A program made the position numbers and the translations under genes. Of a DNA stretch of 64,000 nucleotides, positions 39,141-47,020 are shown piece by piece. Numbering within the stretch: position 1 is the stretch's first letter; the number at the start of each line of letters is the position of its first letter. The DNA lies in the NCBI RefSeq assembly GCF_918698005.1, contig NZ_CAKKLJ010000002.1, positions 62,001-126,000 of the forward strand, given 5' to 3'. Source of the DNA: Microbacterium sp. Bi121. Its GTDB lineage: Bacteria; Actinomycetota; Actinomycetes; Actinomycetales; Microbacteriaceae. The notes beneath the pieces are model-generated. The model searched no databases. It saw only the letters and a program-made list of their open reading frames with translations, and had not been told where the DNA came from.

Positions 39141-39175
39141 GTGCACCCGCCGCAGCCCACAGGAACGAGCCATCG

Positions 39176-40351
39176 ATGAAGGAACGCGCGACCGCCGTCG
39201 AAGCGGTGCGCCGCACGAACCTGGGCGAGGTGCTGCGGTTGGTCCACCGACACGGTCCGCGCTCGCGCTCGCTCCTCACGGCAGAGACGGGGCTCAACAG
39301 ATCGACGGTCGCCGATCTCGTGACGGCGCTCGCCGAGCGAGGACTCGTGACCGAGCAGGAACCGGATGCGAACAAGCGCGTCGGCCGCCCGAGCCCCGTG
39401 GTCACGGCCAGCGCGGATGTCGTGGCGATCGGCGTCAACCCCGAGGTCGATGCGATCGAGGTCGGTGCGGTCAGCCTCGGAGGCGGTCTGCGGGCACGCG
39501 CGCGGATCGAGCTCACGGACGTGCCGGCTGTCGCTGATGCGGTCGCCACGATCGCGGATCTCGTCACGCGCTGGCGGAGCGAGGAGCTGGTCGGATGCCG
39601 GATCGTCGGTGTCGGCGTCGCCGTGCCGGGTCTCGTGCGAGCATCGGACGGGCTCGTGCGCCTCGCACCGCACCTGGGCTGGCGCGACGAGGACATCGCG
39701 ACCCCTCTCGCCGAGGCTCTCGGGCTGCCGGTGACCGTCGACAACGACGCATCCCTCGGCGCTCGTGCCGAGCACCTGTTCGGCGCGGCGCGTGAGCACA
39801 CCGACGTCATCTACCTCAACGGCGGCGCGAGCGGTATCGGCGGTGGGGTGATCCTGGACGGAACCCTGATCCGCGGAGCCGGCGGCTACGCAGGGGAGTG
39901 GGGCCAGACGAGGCCGGGCATCGCGAACGAGGCGCACCGCCGCACTCACGACGGTGTGCTCGAGGACGAGGTCAATCGCGCCCGGCTCATGGCGGCGGCG
40001 ACGCTGGTCGCCGGTGATGACGACGCGCTCGCAGCGGCACTCTCCGGTGCCCCCGGCCCGACCGCCGACGAAGAGGTGGTGCGTCAGCGTCGAGTGCTCG
40101 CGGCCACGATCAGCAACGCGGTGAACGCGCTGAACCCGTCGATGATCGTGCTCGGCGGGTTCCTCGGCATCCTGCGCGACCGCGACCCCGAGGGATTCGA
40201 CGCCGACGTTCGTGAGCGTTCTCTCGCCGTCGCGGCTGAGGGCCTCGAGATCGCCTCGGCAGCGCTCGGTCTGGACCGCCTGCTCATCGGCGCAGCAGAA
40301 GCGGCCTTCGCCGAGCTGCTCGCCGACCCGCTGACTTCCCGTCCTCAGTAG
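39176..40351 (+). CDS. ROK family transcriptional regulator, zinc motif lost (XylR-like)
   Basis: This 391-residue regulator has the N-terminal winged helix (about residues 12-70; SLLTAETGLNRSTVADLV) and a ROK domain. The family's CxCGxxGCxE zinc motif, expected just after AGEWG (Ala239), is replaced by a stretch without cysteine (RPGIANEAHRRTHDG). It follows the GH43 gene by 35 bases and may be in the same operon. Context suggests control of the xylose genes. Its end overlaps the convergent HpaI gene by seven bases. Confidence 0.92.
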   Translation: MKERATAVEAVRRTNLGEVLRLVHRHGPRSRSLLTAETGLNRSTVADLVTALAERGLVTEQEPDANKRVGRPSPVVTASADVVAIGVNPEVDAIEVGAVSLGGGLRARARIELTDVPAVADAVATIADLVTRWRSEELVGCRIVGVGVAVPGLVRASDGLVRLAPHLGWRDEDIATPLAEALGLPVTVDNDASLGARAEHLFGAAREHTDVIYLNGGASGIGGGVILDGTLIRGAGGYAGEWGQTRPGIANEAHRRTHDGVLEDEVNRARLMAAATLVAGDDDALAAALSGAPGPTADEEVVRQRRVLAATISNAVNALNPSMIVLGGFLGILRDRDPEGFDADVRERSLAVAAEGLEIASAALGLDRLLIGAAEAAFAELLADPLTSRPQ

Positions 40352-41154
40352 CCGGCGCGCTGAGTCGGGTCGGCTTCGGGGATCCAGTCGGCAGCGAGCT
40401 TCTCGGTCGCCCGCGCCAGGATCGACACGTCGGCGGCGACGAGCGCGAACGACGCTCCAGCGGCGAGGTAACGACGAGCGGTTTCGGGGTTGAAGGCGTT
40501 CACGCCGACCGGCTTGCCTGCCGCACGCACCTCGGCGATGGTCTGTTCGACCGCGGCGACCACATCGGGATGCTCCTGCTGGCCGAGCAGCCCCATGGAC
40601 GCTGCGAGATCGCTCGGGCCGATGAACACGGCATCCACCCCATCGACGTCGGCGATCGCCCTGGCGTTCTGCACGGCGGCATCCGTTTCGATCTGCACGC
40701 TCAGCGAGGTGATCTCGTGCGCGCGGTGCAGGTAGTTCTCGATGCGATTGAACTGCCCTGCGCGCGCGAGCGCGCTGCCGACCCCGCGGATGCCGCGCGG
40801 CGGATAGCGGGTCGCGGCGACGGCGGCTGCGGCATCCGCGGCGGTGTTCACCATCGGCACCAGCAGATTCTGCGCGCCCGTGTCGAGAACCTGCTTGATC
40901 CAGACCGGATCCGCCGAGGGAACACGCACGACCGGCGTGATCGGATACGGCGCCACGGCCTGCAGCAGCGCCAGGATCGCGTCCAGGCCGATCGGGCTGT
41001 GCTCGCCGTCGATCAGCGTCCAGTCGAGACCGGAGCCCGCGACGATCTCGGCGGCGATCGGGCTGCCGGAGCAGATCCACGCGCCGACGAGCGGTCGGTC
41101 GGCGGCGGCCAAGCGATCGCGGAACGACGATCGAGGCTCTACACGAAACGGCAT
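40345..41154 (-). CDS. hpaI: HpaI-type aldolase (4-hydroxy-2-oxoheptane-1,7-dioate aldolase)
   Basis: HpaI splits 4-hydroxy-2-oxoheptane-1,7-dioate into pyruvate and succinate semialdehyde, the last step of the homoprotocatechuate meta pathway. The 269-residue class II aldolase has the metal ligands Glu156 (QIETDAAV) and Asp182 (GPSDLAAS), 26 residues apart as in E. coli HpaI. GLDWTLIDGEHSPIG and GVGSALARAGQFNRI are also typical. The ATG at 41154 overlaps the end of hpaH by 16 bases. It is the last gene of the minus-strand cluster. Confidence 0.93.
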   Translation of the reverse strand: MPFRVEPRSSFRDRLAAADRPLVGAWICSGSPIAAEIVAGSGLDWTLIDGEHSPIGLDAILALLQAVAPYPITPVVRVPSADPVWIKQVLDTGAQNLLVPMVNTAADAAAAVAATRYPPRGIRGVGSALARAGQFNRIENYLHRAHEITSLSVQIETDAAVQNARAIADVDGVDAVFIGPSDLAASMGLLGQQEHPDVVAAVEQTIAEVRAAGKPVGVNAFNPETARRYLAAGASFALVAADVSILARATEKLAADWIPEADPTQRAGY

Positions 41155-41924
41155 TCGATGACTCCCATCTCGCGATAGTCGCAGCGGACCTCGTCGCCCT
41201 TGTGCACCCACATCGGGCGCGTGAACGATCCTGCCAGGATGATCTCGCCGGCCTCGAGTCGCGCGCCGTGCTGGTGGAACTTGTTCGCGAGCCAGGCGAC
41301 ACCGGTCGCGGGGTGGCCGAGGACGCCCTGTGCGACCCCGGTCTCCTCGATCTCGCCGTTGCGGGAGAGCACACCAGGGACCCAGCGCAGATCGATCTCG
41401 TCCGGACGCATGCGCACATCGCCGAGCACCATCGCGCCGTACGCGGCGTTGTCGCTGATCGTGTCGACGATCGTCCGGCCCTCGAGCTCGATGTGCGAGT
41501 TGAGAACCTCGAGCGCGGGGACGGCGTAGTCGATCGCGGCCAGGGCATCGTCGAGCGTGCAGCCGGGCCCCTCCAACGGCCGGGCGAGCACGAAGGCGAG
41601 CTCGACCTCGATGCGCACGTTGGAGAAGTCGTCGAACGGGATGTCGGAGCCGGACGCGTACACGGTGTCGTCGAACATCACGCCGTAGTCGGGCTCGGTG
41701 ATGCCTGTCGCCTGCTGCATCGCCTTCGAGGTGAGACCGATCTTCCGACCGACGAGCTTCCGCCCTGCTGCGAGGTTCTTGTCCCGCCATATGCCCTGAA
41801 TGGCATAGGAGTCGTCGATCGTGGCATCCGGATACCTCGCCGTGATGCGCGGGATCACCGCGTGCGTGCGGTCGGCGTCCGCGAGTTCCCCCGCGAGCCG
41901 CGCGATGATGTCGGGTTGCAGCAT
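41139..41924 (-). CDS. hpaH: 2-oxo-hept-4-ene-1,7-dioate hydratase
   Basis: HpaH adds water to 2-oxo-hept-4-ene-1,7-dioate, giving the substrate of HpaI. The 261-residue protein belongs to the FAH-fold 2-oxopentenoate hydratases: VGRKIGLTSKAMQ near the N-terminus, the metal-binding VRIEVELAFVLARPLEG, and HPATGVAWLANKF in the C-terminal half. It lies between hpaD and hpaI. A 59-base hairpin element separates it from hpaD. Confidence 0.94.
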   Translation of the reverse strand: MLQPDIIARLAGELADADRTHAVIPRITARYPDATIDDSYAIQGIWRDKNLAAGRKLVGRKIGLTSKAMQQATGITEPDYGVMFDDTVYASGSDIPFDDFSNVRIEVELAFVLARPLEGPGCTLDDALAAIDYAVPALEVLNSHIELEGRTIVDTISDNAAYGAMVLGDVRMRPDEIDLRWVPGVLSRNGEIEETGVAQGVLGHPATGVAWLANKFHQHGARLEAGEIILAGSFTRPMWVHKGDEVRCDYREMGVIECRFV

Positions 41925-41947
41925 CCGTTCTCCTTCATCTCCACTCG

Positions 41948-42006
41948 TCTATTTCTGCCATACGTACGCTTTTCGCGCGCGAAAGCGGGCGCGGCGCAGA
42001 AATAGA
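41948..42006. repeat. Inverted element between hpaD and hpaH (word TCTATTTCTGC)
   Basis: TCTATTTCTGC (41948-41958) pairs exactly with GCAGAAATAGA (41996-42006). An inner stem CGCTTT (41967-41972) pairs with AAAGCG (41982-41987). It would form a strong hairpin in the message and could set the ratio of HpaD to HpaH and HpaI. Confidence 0.8.
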
Positions 42007-42011
42007 TGGCT

Positions 42012-43178
42012 CTACAGCTGGTGTCCCAGCTTGTACTCGCCCTGCTTGTACTCCGGCATCGACTCCTCGCCCTCGTCGCGGCGCGTGTACGAGAATCCGT
42101 CCGCGCCGATGGTGACGGCCATCTCGCTGTCGTCGGTGCGGGCGTGCACGGGCTGCGGGTTGCCGTCGAGGTCGAGTACGAGCGACGCCTCGGTGTACCA
42201 CGACGGGACGACGGGGTTGCCCCACCAGTCGCGGCGCTGATTGTCGTGCACGTCCCAGGTGACCACCGGGTTGTCGGGGTCGCCGGTGTAGTAGTCCTGC
42301 GTGTACACCTCGACGCGGTGTCCGTCGGGGTCGCGCAGGTACAGGTAGAACGCGTTCGAGACGCCGTGGCGCCCTGGCCCGCGCTCGATCGCATCCGAGC
42401 GGCGCAGAGCGCCGAGCTTGTCGCAGATGGCGAGGATGTTGTGCTTCTCGTGCGTCGCGAAGCACACGTGATGCATCCGCGGTCCGTCGCCCCCGGTCAT
42501 CGCGGTGTCGTGCACGGTGGGCTTGCGGCGCATCCACGCGGCGTAGACGGTGCCCTCCTCGTCCTGGATGTCCTCGGTGACGCGGAAGCCCAGATCCTGC
42601 ATGTACTTCACGGCGCGGGGCACGTCTGGGGTGACCTGGTTGAAGTGGTCGAGGCGGACGAGCTCACCCGGGACGTGCAGGTCGTAGCGCCACGACATCC
42701 GCTCGACGTGGTCGGCCTGGTAGAAGAACTCGTACGGGAAGCCGAGCGGGTCGACCACGCGCACCGAGTCGCCGATGCCCTTCACGAACCCTTCGGGGCT
42801 GCGGCGGACGTCGCAGCCGAGCTCTTCATAGAAGGCGACGGCCAGGTCGAGATCCTCCGGAGTGCGCACCCGGTACGAGAACGCCCGCACGGCGGCGAGC
42901 GGACCCTTGCGCAGCACGAGGTTGTGGTGGATGAACTCCTCGGTCGAGCGCAGGTAGATCGCCTCGTCGTCCTCCTCGGTGACGTACAGCCCGAGGATGT
43001 CGACGTAGAACTGACGGGATGCCGCGAGATCGGTGACCACGAGCTCCATATAGGCGCAGCGGAGGATATCGGGCGGCGACGCCTGGGGCGTGGCGATCGG
43101 ATTGTCGGTCTCGATCGGCGCCTCTTGGCTGACGTAGTAGCCCGATGAGGTGAGCGTCATGTCTGCACGGTTCGTCAT
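42012..43178 (-). CDS. hpaD: 3,4-Dihydroxyphenylacetate (homoprotocatechuate) 2,3-dioxygenase
   Basis: This extradiol dioxygenase opens the ring of homoprotocatechuate to 5-carboxymethyl-2-hydroxymuconate semialdehyde. The 388-residue vicinal-oxygen-chelate protein has metal ligands His178, His237 and Glu290 and the acid His223. Their spacing (59, 112 and 45 from the first His) equals that of Brevibacterium fuscum HPCD (His155, His214, Glu267, His200, recalled from the family). The first domain starts at RCAYMELVVTDLAAS. The metal (Fe or Mn) cannot be told. The ATG at 43178 has GAGGA upstream. Confidence 0.95.
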   Translation of the reverse strand: MTNRADMTLTSSGYYVSQEAPIETDNPIATPQASPPDILRCAYMELVVTDLAASRQFYVDILGLYVTEEDDEAIYLRSTEEFIHHNLVLRKGPLAAVRAFSYRVRTPEDLDLAVAFYEELGCDVRRSPEGFVKGIGDSVRVVDPLGFPYEFFYQADHVERMSWRYDLHVPGELVRLDHFNQVTPDVPRAVKYMQDLGFRVTEDIQDEEGTVYAAWMRRKPTVHDTAMTGGDGPRMHHVCFATHEKHNILAICDKLGALRRSDAIERGPGRHGVSNAFYLYLRDPDGHRVEVYTQDYYTGDPDNPVVTWDVHDNQRRDWWGNPVVPSWYTEASLVLDLDGNPQPVHARTDDSEMAVTIGADGFSYTRRDEGEESMPEYKQGEYKLGHQL

Positions 43179-43188
43179 GTCAGCGTCC

Positions 43189-44685
43189 TCACTGCTTTCC
43201 GAAAACGGGGTTGTGGACCTCACCGAGGTTGATGTGCACGGCCTGCTGGTCGGTGTAGAAGTCGATCGAGCGGTAGCCGCCCTCGTGGCCGAGGCCTGAT
43301 GCCTTCACGCCGCCGAAGGGGGTGCGGAGGTCCCGGACGTTGTTCGAGTTCAGCCACACCATGCCGGCCTCGACATTGCCCGCGAAGTTGTGCGCGCGCT
43401 TGAGGTCATTGGTCCAGATGTACGCCGCGAGACCGTAGCGCGTGTTGTTCGCCAGCTCCAGCGCGTCCTCGTCGGTGTCGAACGGAGTGATCGCGACGAC
43501 CGGGCCGAAGATCTCCTCCTGGAAGATCCGGGCATCCGGCGACACATCGGCGAACACGGTCGGGGCGACGTAGTTGCCGGTCTCGAAGCCATCGGGGCGC
43601 CCGCCTCCGGCGACGAGGCGCGCCTCGGTCTTGCCGATCTCGACGTAGCTCATGACCTTGTCGTAGTGCTCGGGGTGCACCAGCGCACCGACCTCGGTCG
43701 ACGGGTCGTGCGGGAACCCCACCTTGACGCGCTTCGCCTGAGCCGCGTACTTCTCGACGAACTCGTCATAGATGCTGCGTTCGACGAGGATGCGGGAGCC
43801 GGCCGTGCAGCGCTCGCCGTTGAGGGAGAACACCCCGAAGATCGTCGCGTTGATCGCGGCATCCAGATCGGCGTCGGCGAAGACCACCGCGGGCGACTTG
43901 CCGCCGAGCTCCATCGACAGGCCCTTGAGGTACGGAGCGGCGTTGGCGAAGATGATCTGCCCGGTGCGGCTCTCGCCGGTGAACGAGATCAGCGGCACGT
44001 CCGGATGCTTCACGAGGGCGTCGCCGGCGTCCTCGCCGAGGCCGTTGACGAGGTTGAAGACGCCCTTCGGCAGCCCTGCCTCCTCGAAGATGCCCGCCCA
44101 CAGCGATGCCGACAGCGGCGTGAACTCGGCGGGCTTGAGCACGACGGTGTTGCCCGTCGCGAGCGCGGGGCCGAGCTTCCACGACTCGAGCATGAACGGC
44201 GTGTTCCACGGCGTGATGAGGCCGGCCACACCGATCGGCTTGCGGTTGACGTAGTTGATCTGGCGGCCGGGGACCTTGAACGTGTCATCCGCCTGGGCGA
44301 CGATCAGATCGGCGAAGAAGCGGAAGTTCTCGGCCGCGCGGCGGGCCTGGCCCAGCGCCTGCGTGATCGGCAGACCGGAGTCGTAGGACTCGAGCTCGGC
44401 GAGGCGCTTGTCGCGGGACTCGACGAGGTCCGCGATGCGGTGCAGGACGCGCGAGCGCTCGCGGGGGAGCATCTTCGGCCACGGGCCCTCGTCGAACGCC
44501 CGTTTGGCGGCGGCGACGGCACGGTCGATGTCGGCTTTCTTGCCTGCTGCCGCGGTGGTGTAGTTCTCATTGGTCACCGGGTCGAGCACGTCGAACGTGT
44601 CGCCGTCGATCGAATCTACGAACTCGCCGTCGATGTAGTGCTGGATGTGATCGGGAAGATCAGCGGGGATGCGGTTGTCGGTCAT
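43189..44685 (-). CDS. hpaE: 5-Carboxymethyl-2-hydroxymuconate semialdehyde dehydrogenase
   Basis: HpaE oxidises the ring-cleavage semialdehyde with NAD+. The 498-residue aldehyde dehydrogenase has the catalytic Cys293 in NGERCTAGSR, the general-base Glu in SMELGGKSPAVVF, and the NTPFM-type cofactor loop (TPWNTPFMLESWKLGPALATGN). It sits just upstream of hpaD, with 10 bases between them, in the same operon. Assignment to this pathway step rests on the neighbours, since the fold serves many aldehydes. Confidence 0.94.
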   Translation of the reverse strand: MTDNRIPADLPDHIQHYIDGEFVDSIDGDTFDVLDPVTNENYTTAAAGKKADIDRAVAAAKRAFDEGPWPKMLPRERSRVLHRIADLVESRDKRLAELESYDSGLPITQALGQARRAAENFRFFADLIVAQADDTFKVPGRQINYVNRKPIGVAGLITPWNTPFMLESWKLGPALATGNTVVLKPAEFTPLSASLWAGIFEEAGLPKGVFNLVNGLGEDAGDALVKHPDVPLISFTGESRTGQIIFANAAPYLKGLSMELGGKSPAVVFADADLDAAINATIFGVFSLNGERCTAGSRILVERSIYDEFVEKYAAQAKRVKVGFPHDPSTEVGALVHPEHYDKVMSYVEIGKTEARLVAGGGRPDGFETGNYVAPTVFADVSPDARIFQEEIFGPVVAITPFDTDEDALELANNTRYGLAAYIWTNDLKRAHNFAGNVEAGMVWLNSNNVRDLRTPFGGVKASGLGHEGGYRSIDFYTDQQAVHINLGEVHNPVFGKQ

Positions 44686-44710
44686 GATTCCTCCGGTGCG
44701 GTGGACCAGT

Positions 44711-45412
44711 TCAGTGGACGTGGGTGGCGGCGGCGTCGCCGCGCATGTCGGAGTCGGCGCCGTGCTCTTTGCTGAGATAGGCGTCGAGCGTGGATGCGTG
44801 GTGCAGGCGCGCGGCGCGTTCGATCTCGACGACGGGGGCGCCGTTCTCGATCAGCGACACGATCTGTTCGTGCTCCTTGACGGACTCGTGCGCGCGGCCG
44901 GGCACGAAACTGAATGTCGAGTCGCGCAGGCGGTTCAGGCGCTGCATCTCGACCGTGACGAGCTCATGCAGCCGAGGGTTGGGGCACGGCGCGATGAGCA
45001 CGGCGTGGAACTCCTGGTTCAGCTGGGTGAACGCCGACGGGTTGAAGTGGTCGAGCGTCTCGATCATCTTCGCGTTGATCGCGCGGGCGGCCTTGAGATC
45101 ATCGACCGTCAGGCGCGGGGCGGAGAGCGCGGTCGCGCTGCCCTCGAGGATGCTGAGGGCCTCCATGCTGTTCCGGTACTGACTGTCGTCGACCATGGCG
45201 ACGCGGGCTCCGATGTTGTGCTCGAACTGCACGAGCCCTTCGGCCTCGAGCTGGCGGATCGCTTCGCGCACCGGGACGACGCTCATATCGAGTTCCCCGG
45301 CGATGCTTCCGAGGACGAGCCGGTACCCGGGCGTGAACGTCTGGCTGGCGATGCGTCCCTTGATCCAGTGGTACGCCTGCTGCGACTTGCTCAGTGTCTT
45401 CCCCTCGGTCAT
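44711..45412 (-). CDS. GntR family regulator (FCD type)
   Basis: This 233-residue regulator has the GntR winged helix (about residues 10-75; SIAGELDMSVVPVREAIRQLEAEGLV) and a helical FCD effector domain with the metal-binding His residues (LNQEFHAVLIAPCPN, EHEQIVSLIENG). It overlaps the upstream FAH-RraA gene by four bases (ATGA) and stands inside the hpa operon, so it is probably autoregulated and senses a pathway acid. A candidate operator lies at 46923-46947. Confidence 0.93.
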   Translation of the reverse strand: MTEGKTLSKSQQAYHWIKGRIASQTFTPGYRLVLGSIAGELDMSVVPVREAIRQLEAEGLVQFEHNIGARVAMVDDSQYRNSMEALSILEGSATALSAPRLTVDDLKAARAINAKMIETLDHFNPSAFTQLNQEFHAVLIAPCPNPRLHELVTVEMQRLNRLRDSTFSFVPGRAHESVKEHEQIVSLIENGAPVVEIERAARLHHASTLDAYLSKEHGADSDMRGDAAATHVH

Positions 45413-46884
45413 CCGCGGCTCGCTTCGTACTTGGCGCGCCACTCGGCGTTCATCGGGAAAAGGCCGTCGACGGGATGCCCCGCCTCGACCTGCACGGCGA
45501 TCCAGGAGTCCTCGTCCTCCTGGGCGAGCGTCGCGTCGACGACCTCCTCCGCGAGGGACGGCGGGATCACGATGACGCCGTCGCCGTCGCCGACGATCAC
45601 GTCTCCTGGTTGCACGGCGGCCCCGCCGCAGGCGATCGTGACGTCGAGGTCCCACGGGACGTGCTTCCGTCCGAGAACAGACGGGTGGGCGCCCTGCGAG
45701 AAGACCGGAAGCCCGATGCGCGCGACCTCGTCGAAGTCGCGCACGCCGCCGTCTGTGACGACGCCGGCGGCCCCGCGTGCCGTGGCACGCAGCGCCAGGA
45801 TGTCGCCGAGGGTGCCGGTCGTGGCATCCCCTCGGGCCTCGATCACGATGATCTCGCCCTCGTCGACCGTGTCGAACAGCCGCTTCTGCGCGTTGTAGCC
45901 GCCGCCGTGGCTGGTGAAGAGGTCTTCGCGTGCGGGGATGAAGCGCAGAGTGCGGGCCGTGCCGACGATCTTCGTGCCGGGGAGGTTCGCGCTCACGCCG
46001 TCGATGAAGCAGTGGTGGTGGCCGCGCTTGCGCAGCTGTGCCGAGAGCCCTGCGGTCGGCGCCTTCTCGAGCTTGGCGCGGAGTTCTGCGGACAGGGCGG
46101 TCGTCGTCGCGGGGGCCGGCTCCAGCCCGGCCGCCTCGGCCGATCCCCATGCCTCGGTACGCTGCAGGTCATCGACCGCCGGCATCGACCCGAGAGTCTC
46201 GTCGAACGGCACATCGCCCTGGACGACAGTGGTGACCAGGCGACCCGATGTGGGCGCACCCGGCGCGTTCGGAGCATCCACCTCGACCTCGACGACGTCG
46301 CCGGGAACGATCACGGACGACCCCGCCGGGGTGCCGGTGAGGATGACGTCGCCGGTCTCGAGCGTGAAGTGCTGGGAGAGGTCGGCGACGAACTGCGCGA
46401 GCGGGAAGATGAGGCCGGACGAGTCGTCGTCCTGGCGCAGCTCGCCGTTGACCCAGGTCCGGACGCGGATGTCGTGCGGGTCGACCGCGCGGGCGTCGAT
46501 GAGGTCGGGGCCGAGCGGCGTGTAGCCGTCTCCGCCCTTGGAGCGGACGTTCGAGCCCTTGTCGTTCGCGCGCAGGTCGTAGAGGCCGAGATCGTTGGCC
46601 GCGGTGACGGAGGCCACGTGCGACCAGGCGTCCTCGAGGCTGACGTTGCGCGCCGGTTCGCCGATGACGAGGGCGATCTCGCCCTCGAAGGCGAGCAGCT
46701 CGGTGCCGGCCGGGCGCTCGACGGTTCCGCCGGAGGCCGCGACGGAGCTCGTCGCCTTGAAGAAGTAGGAGGGGTGGGCGGGGCGACGACCGCGCTGGTC
46801 GGCGCGGGATGCGTAGCTGAGGTGGATCGCGATGATCTTGCCCGGGCGGGCGACCTGGCTGCCGAGAATGGGCTGGTCCGTCAC
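45409..46884 (-). CDS. Fusion: fumarylacetoacetate-hydrolase domain (HpaG-type) + RraA-like domain
   Basis: This 491-residue protein has an N-terminal FAH-fold domain (about residues 10-235; FEGEIALVIGEPA, SRADQ, GDVILTGTPAG) and a C-terminal RraA/HMG-aldolase-like domain (about 275-485; GGGYNAQKRLFDTV, VTDGGVRDFDEV). FAH-type HpaG decarboxylates and isomerises 5-oxo-pent-3-ene-1,2,5-tricarboxylate; RraA-like proteins include pyruvate aldolases and oxaloacetate decarboxylases. In E. coli HpaG two FAH domains are joined instead. The GTG at 46884 was chosen for a perfect AAGGAGG eight bases upstream (46893-46899). It heads the operon. Confidence 0.92.
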   Translation of the reverse strand: MTDQPILGSQVARPGKIIAIHLSYASRADQRGRRPAHPSYFFKATSSVAASGGTVERPAGTELLAFEGEIALVIGEPARNVSLEDAWSHVASVTAANDLGLYDLRANDKGSNVRSKGGDGYTPLGPDLIDARAVDPHDIRVRTWVNGELRQDDDSSGLIFPLAQFVADLSQHFTLETGDVILTGTPAGSSVIVPGDVVEVEVDAPNAPGAPTSGRLVTTVVQGDVPFDETLGSMPAVDDLQRTEAWGSAEAAGLEPAPATTTALSAELRAKLEKAPTAGLSAQLRKRGHHHCFIDGVSANLPGTKIVGTARTLRFIPAREDLFTSHGGGYNAQKRLFDTVDEGEIIVIEARGDATTGTLGDILALRATARGAAGVVTDGGVRDFDEVARIGLPVFSQGAHPSVLGRKHVPWDLDVTIACGGAAVQPGDVIVGDGDGVIVIPPSLAEEVVDATLAQEDEDSWIAVQVEAGHPVDGLFPMNAEWRAKYEASRG

Positions 46885-46916
46885 AGGTAGCGCCTCCTTG
46901 CGTCGATTCATCGCCC

Positions 46917-46954
46917 TTGTGCGATGTATTTGAAATCGTATATCATCCTGACAA
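46917..46954. promoter_or_regulatory. Divergent promoter/operator region of the hpa cluster
   Basis: This AT-rich block lies between the divergent operons. For the plus strand, TTGTGC (46917-46922) and TATCAT (46941-46946) fit a -35 and -10 with 18 bases between. For the minus strand, TTGTCA lies at 46949-46954. GATGTAT (46923-46929) and ATATCATC (46940-46947) form an imperfect inverted repeat, a candidate site for the GntR regulator. Confidence 0.45.
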
Positions 46955-47020
46955 CGGGTGGCAAGCATCGCTTCACGACGACCTGATCACCCGGACAACG
47001 ACGTCATCCAAGGAGCTTCA

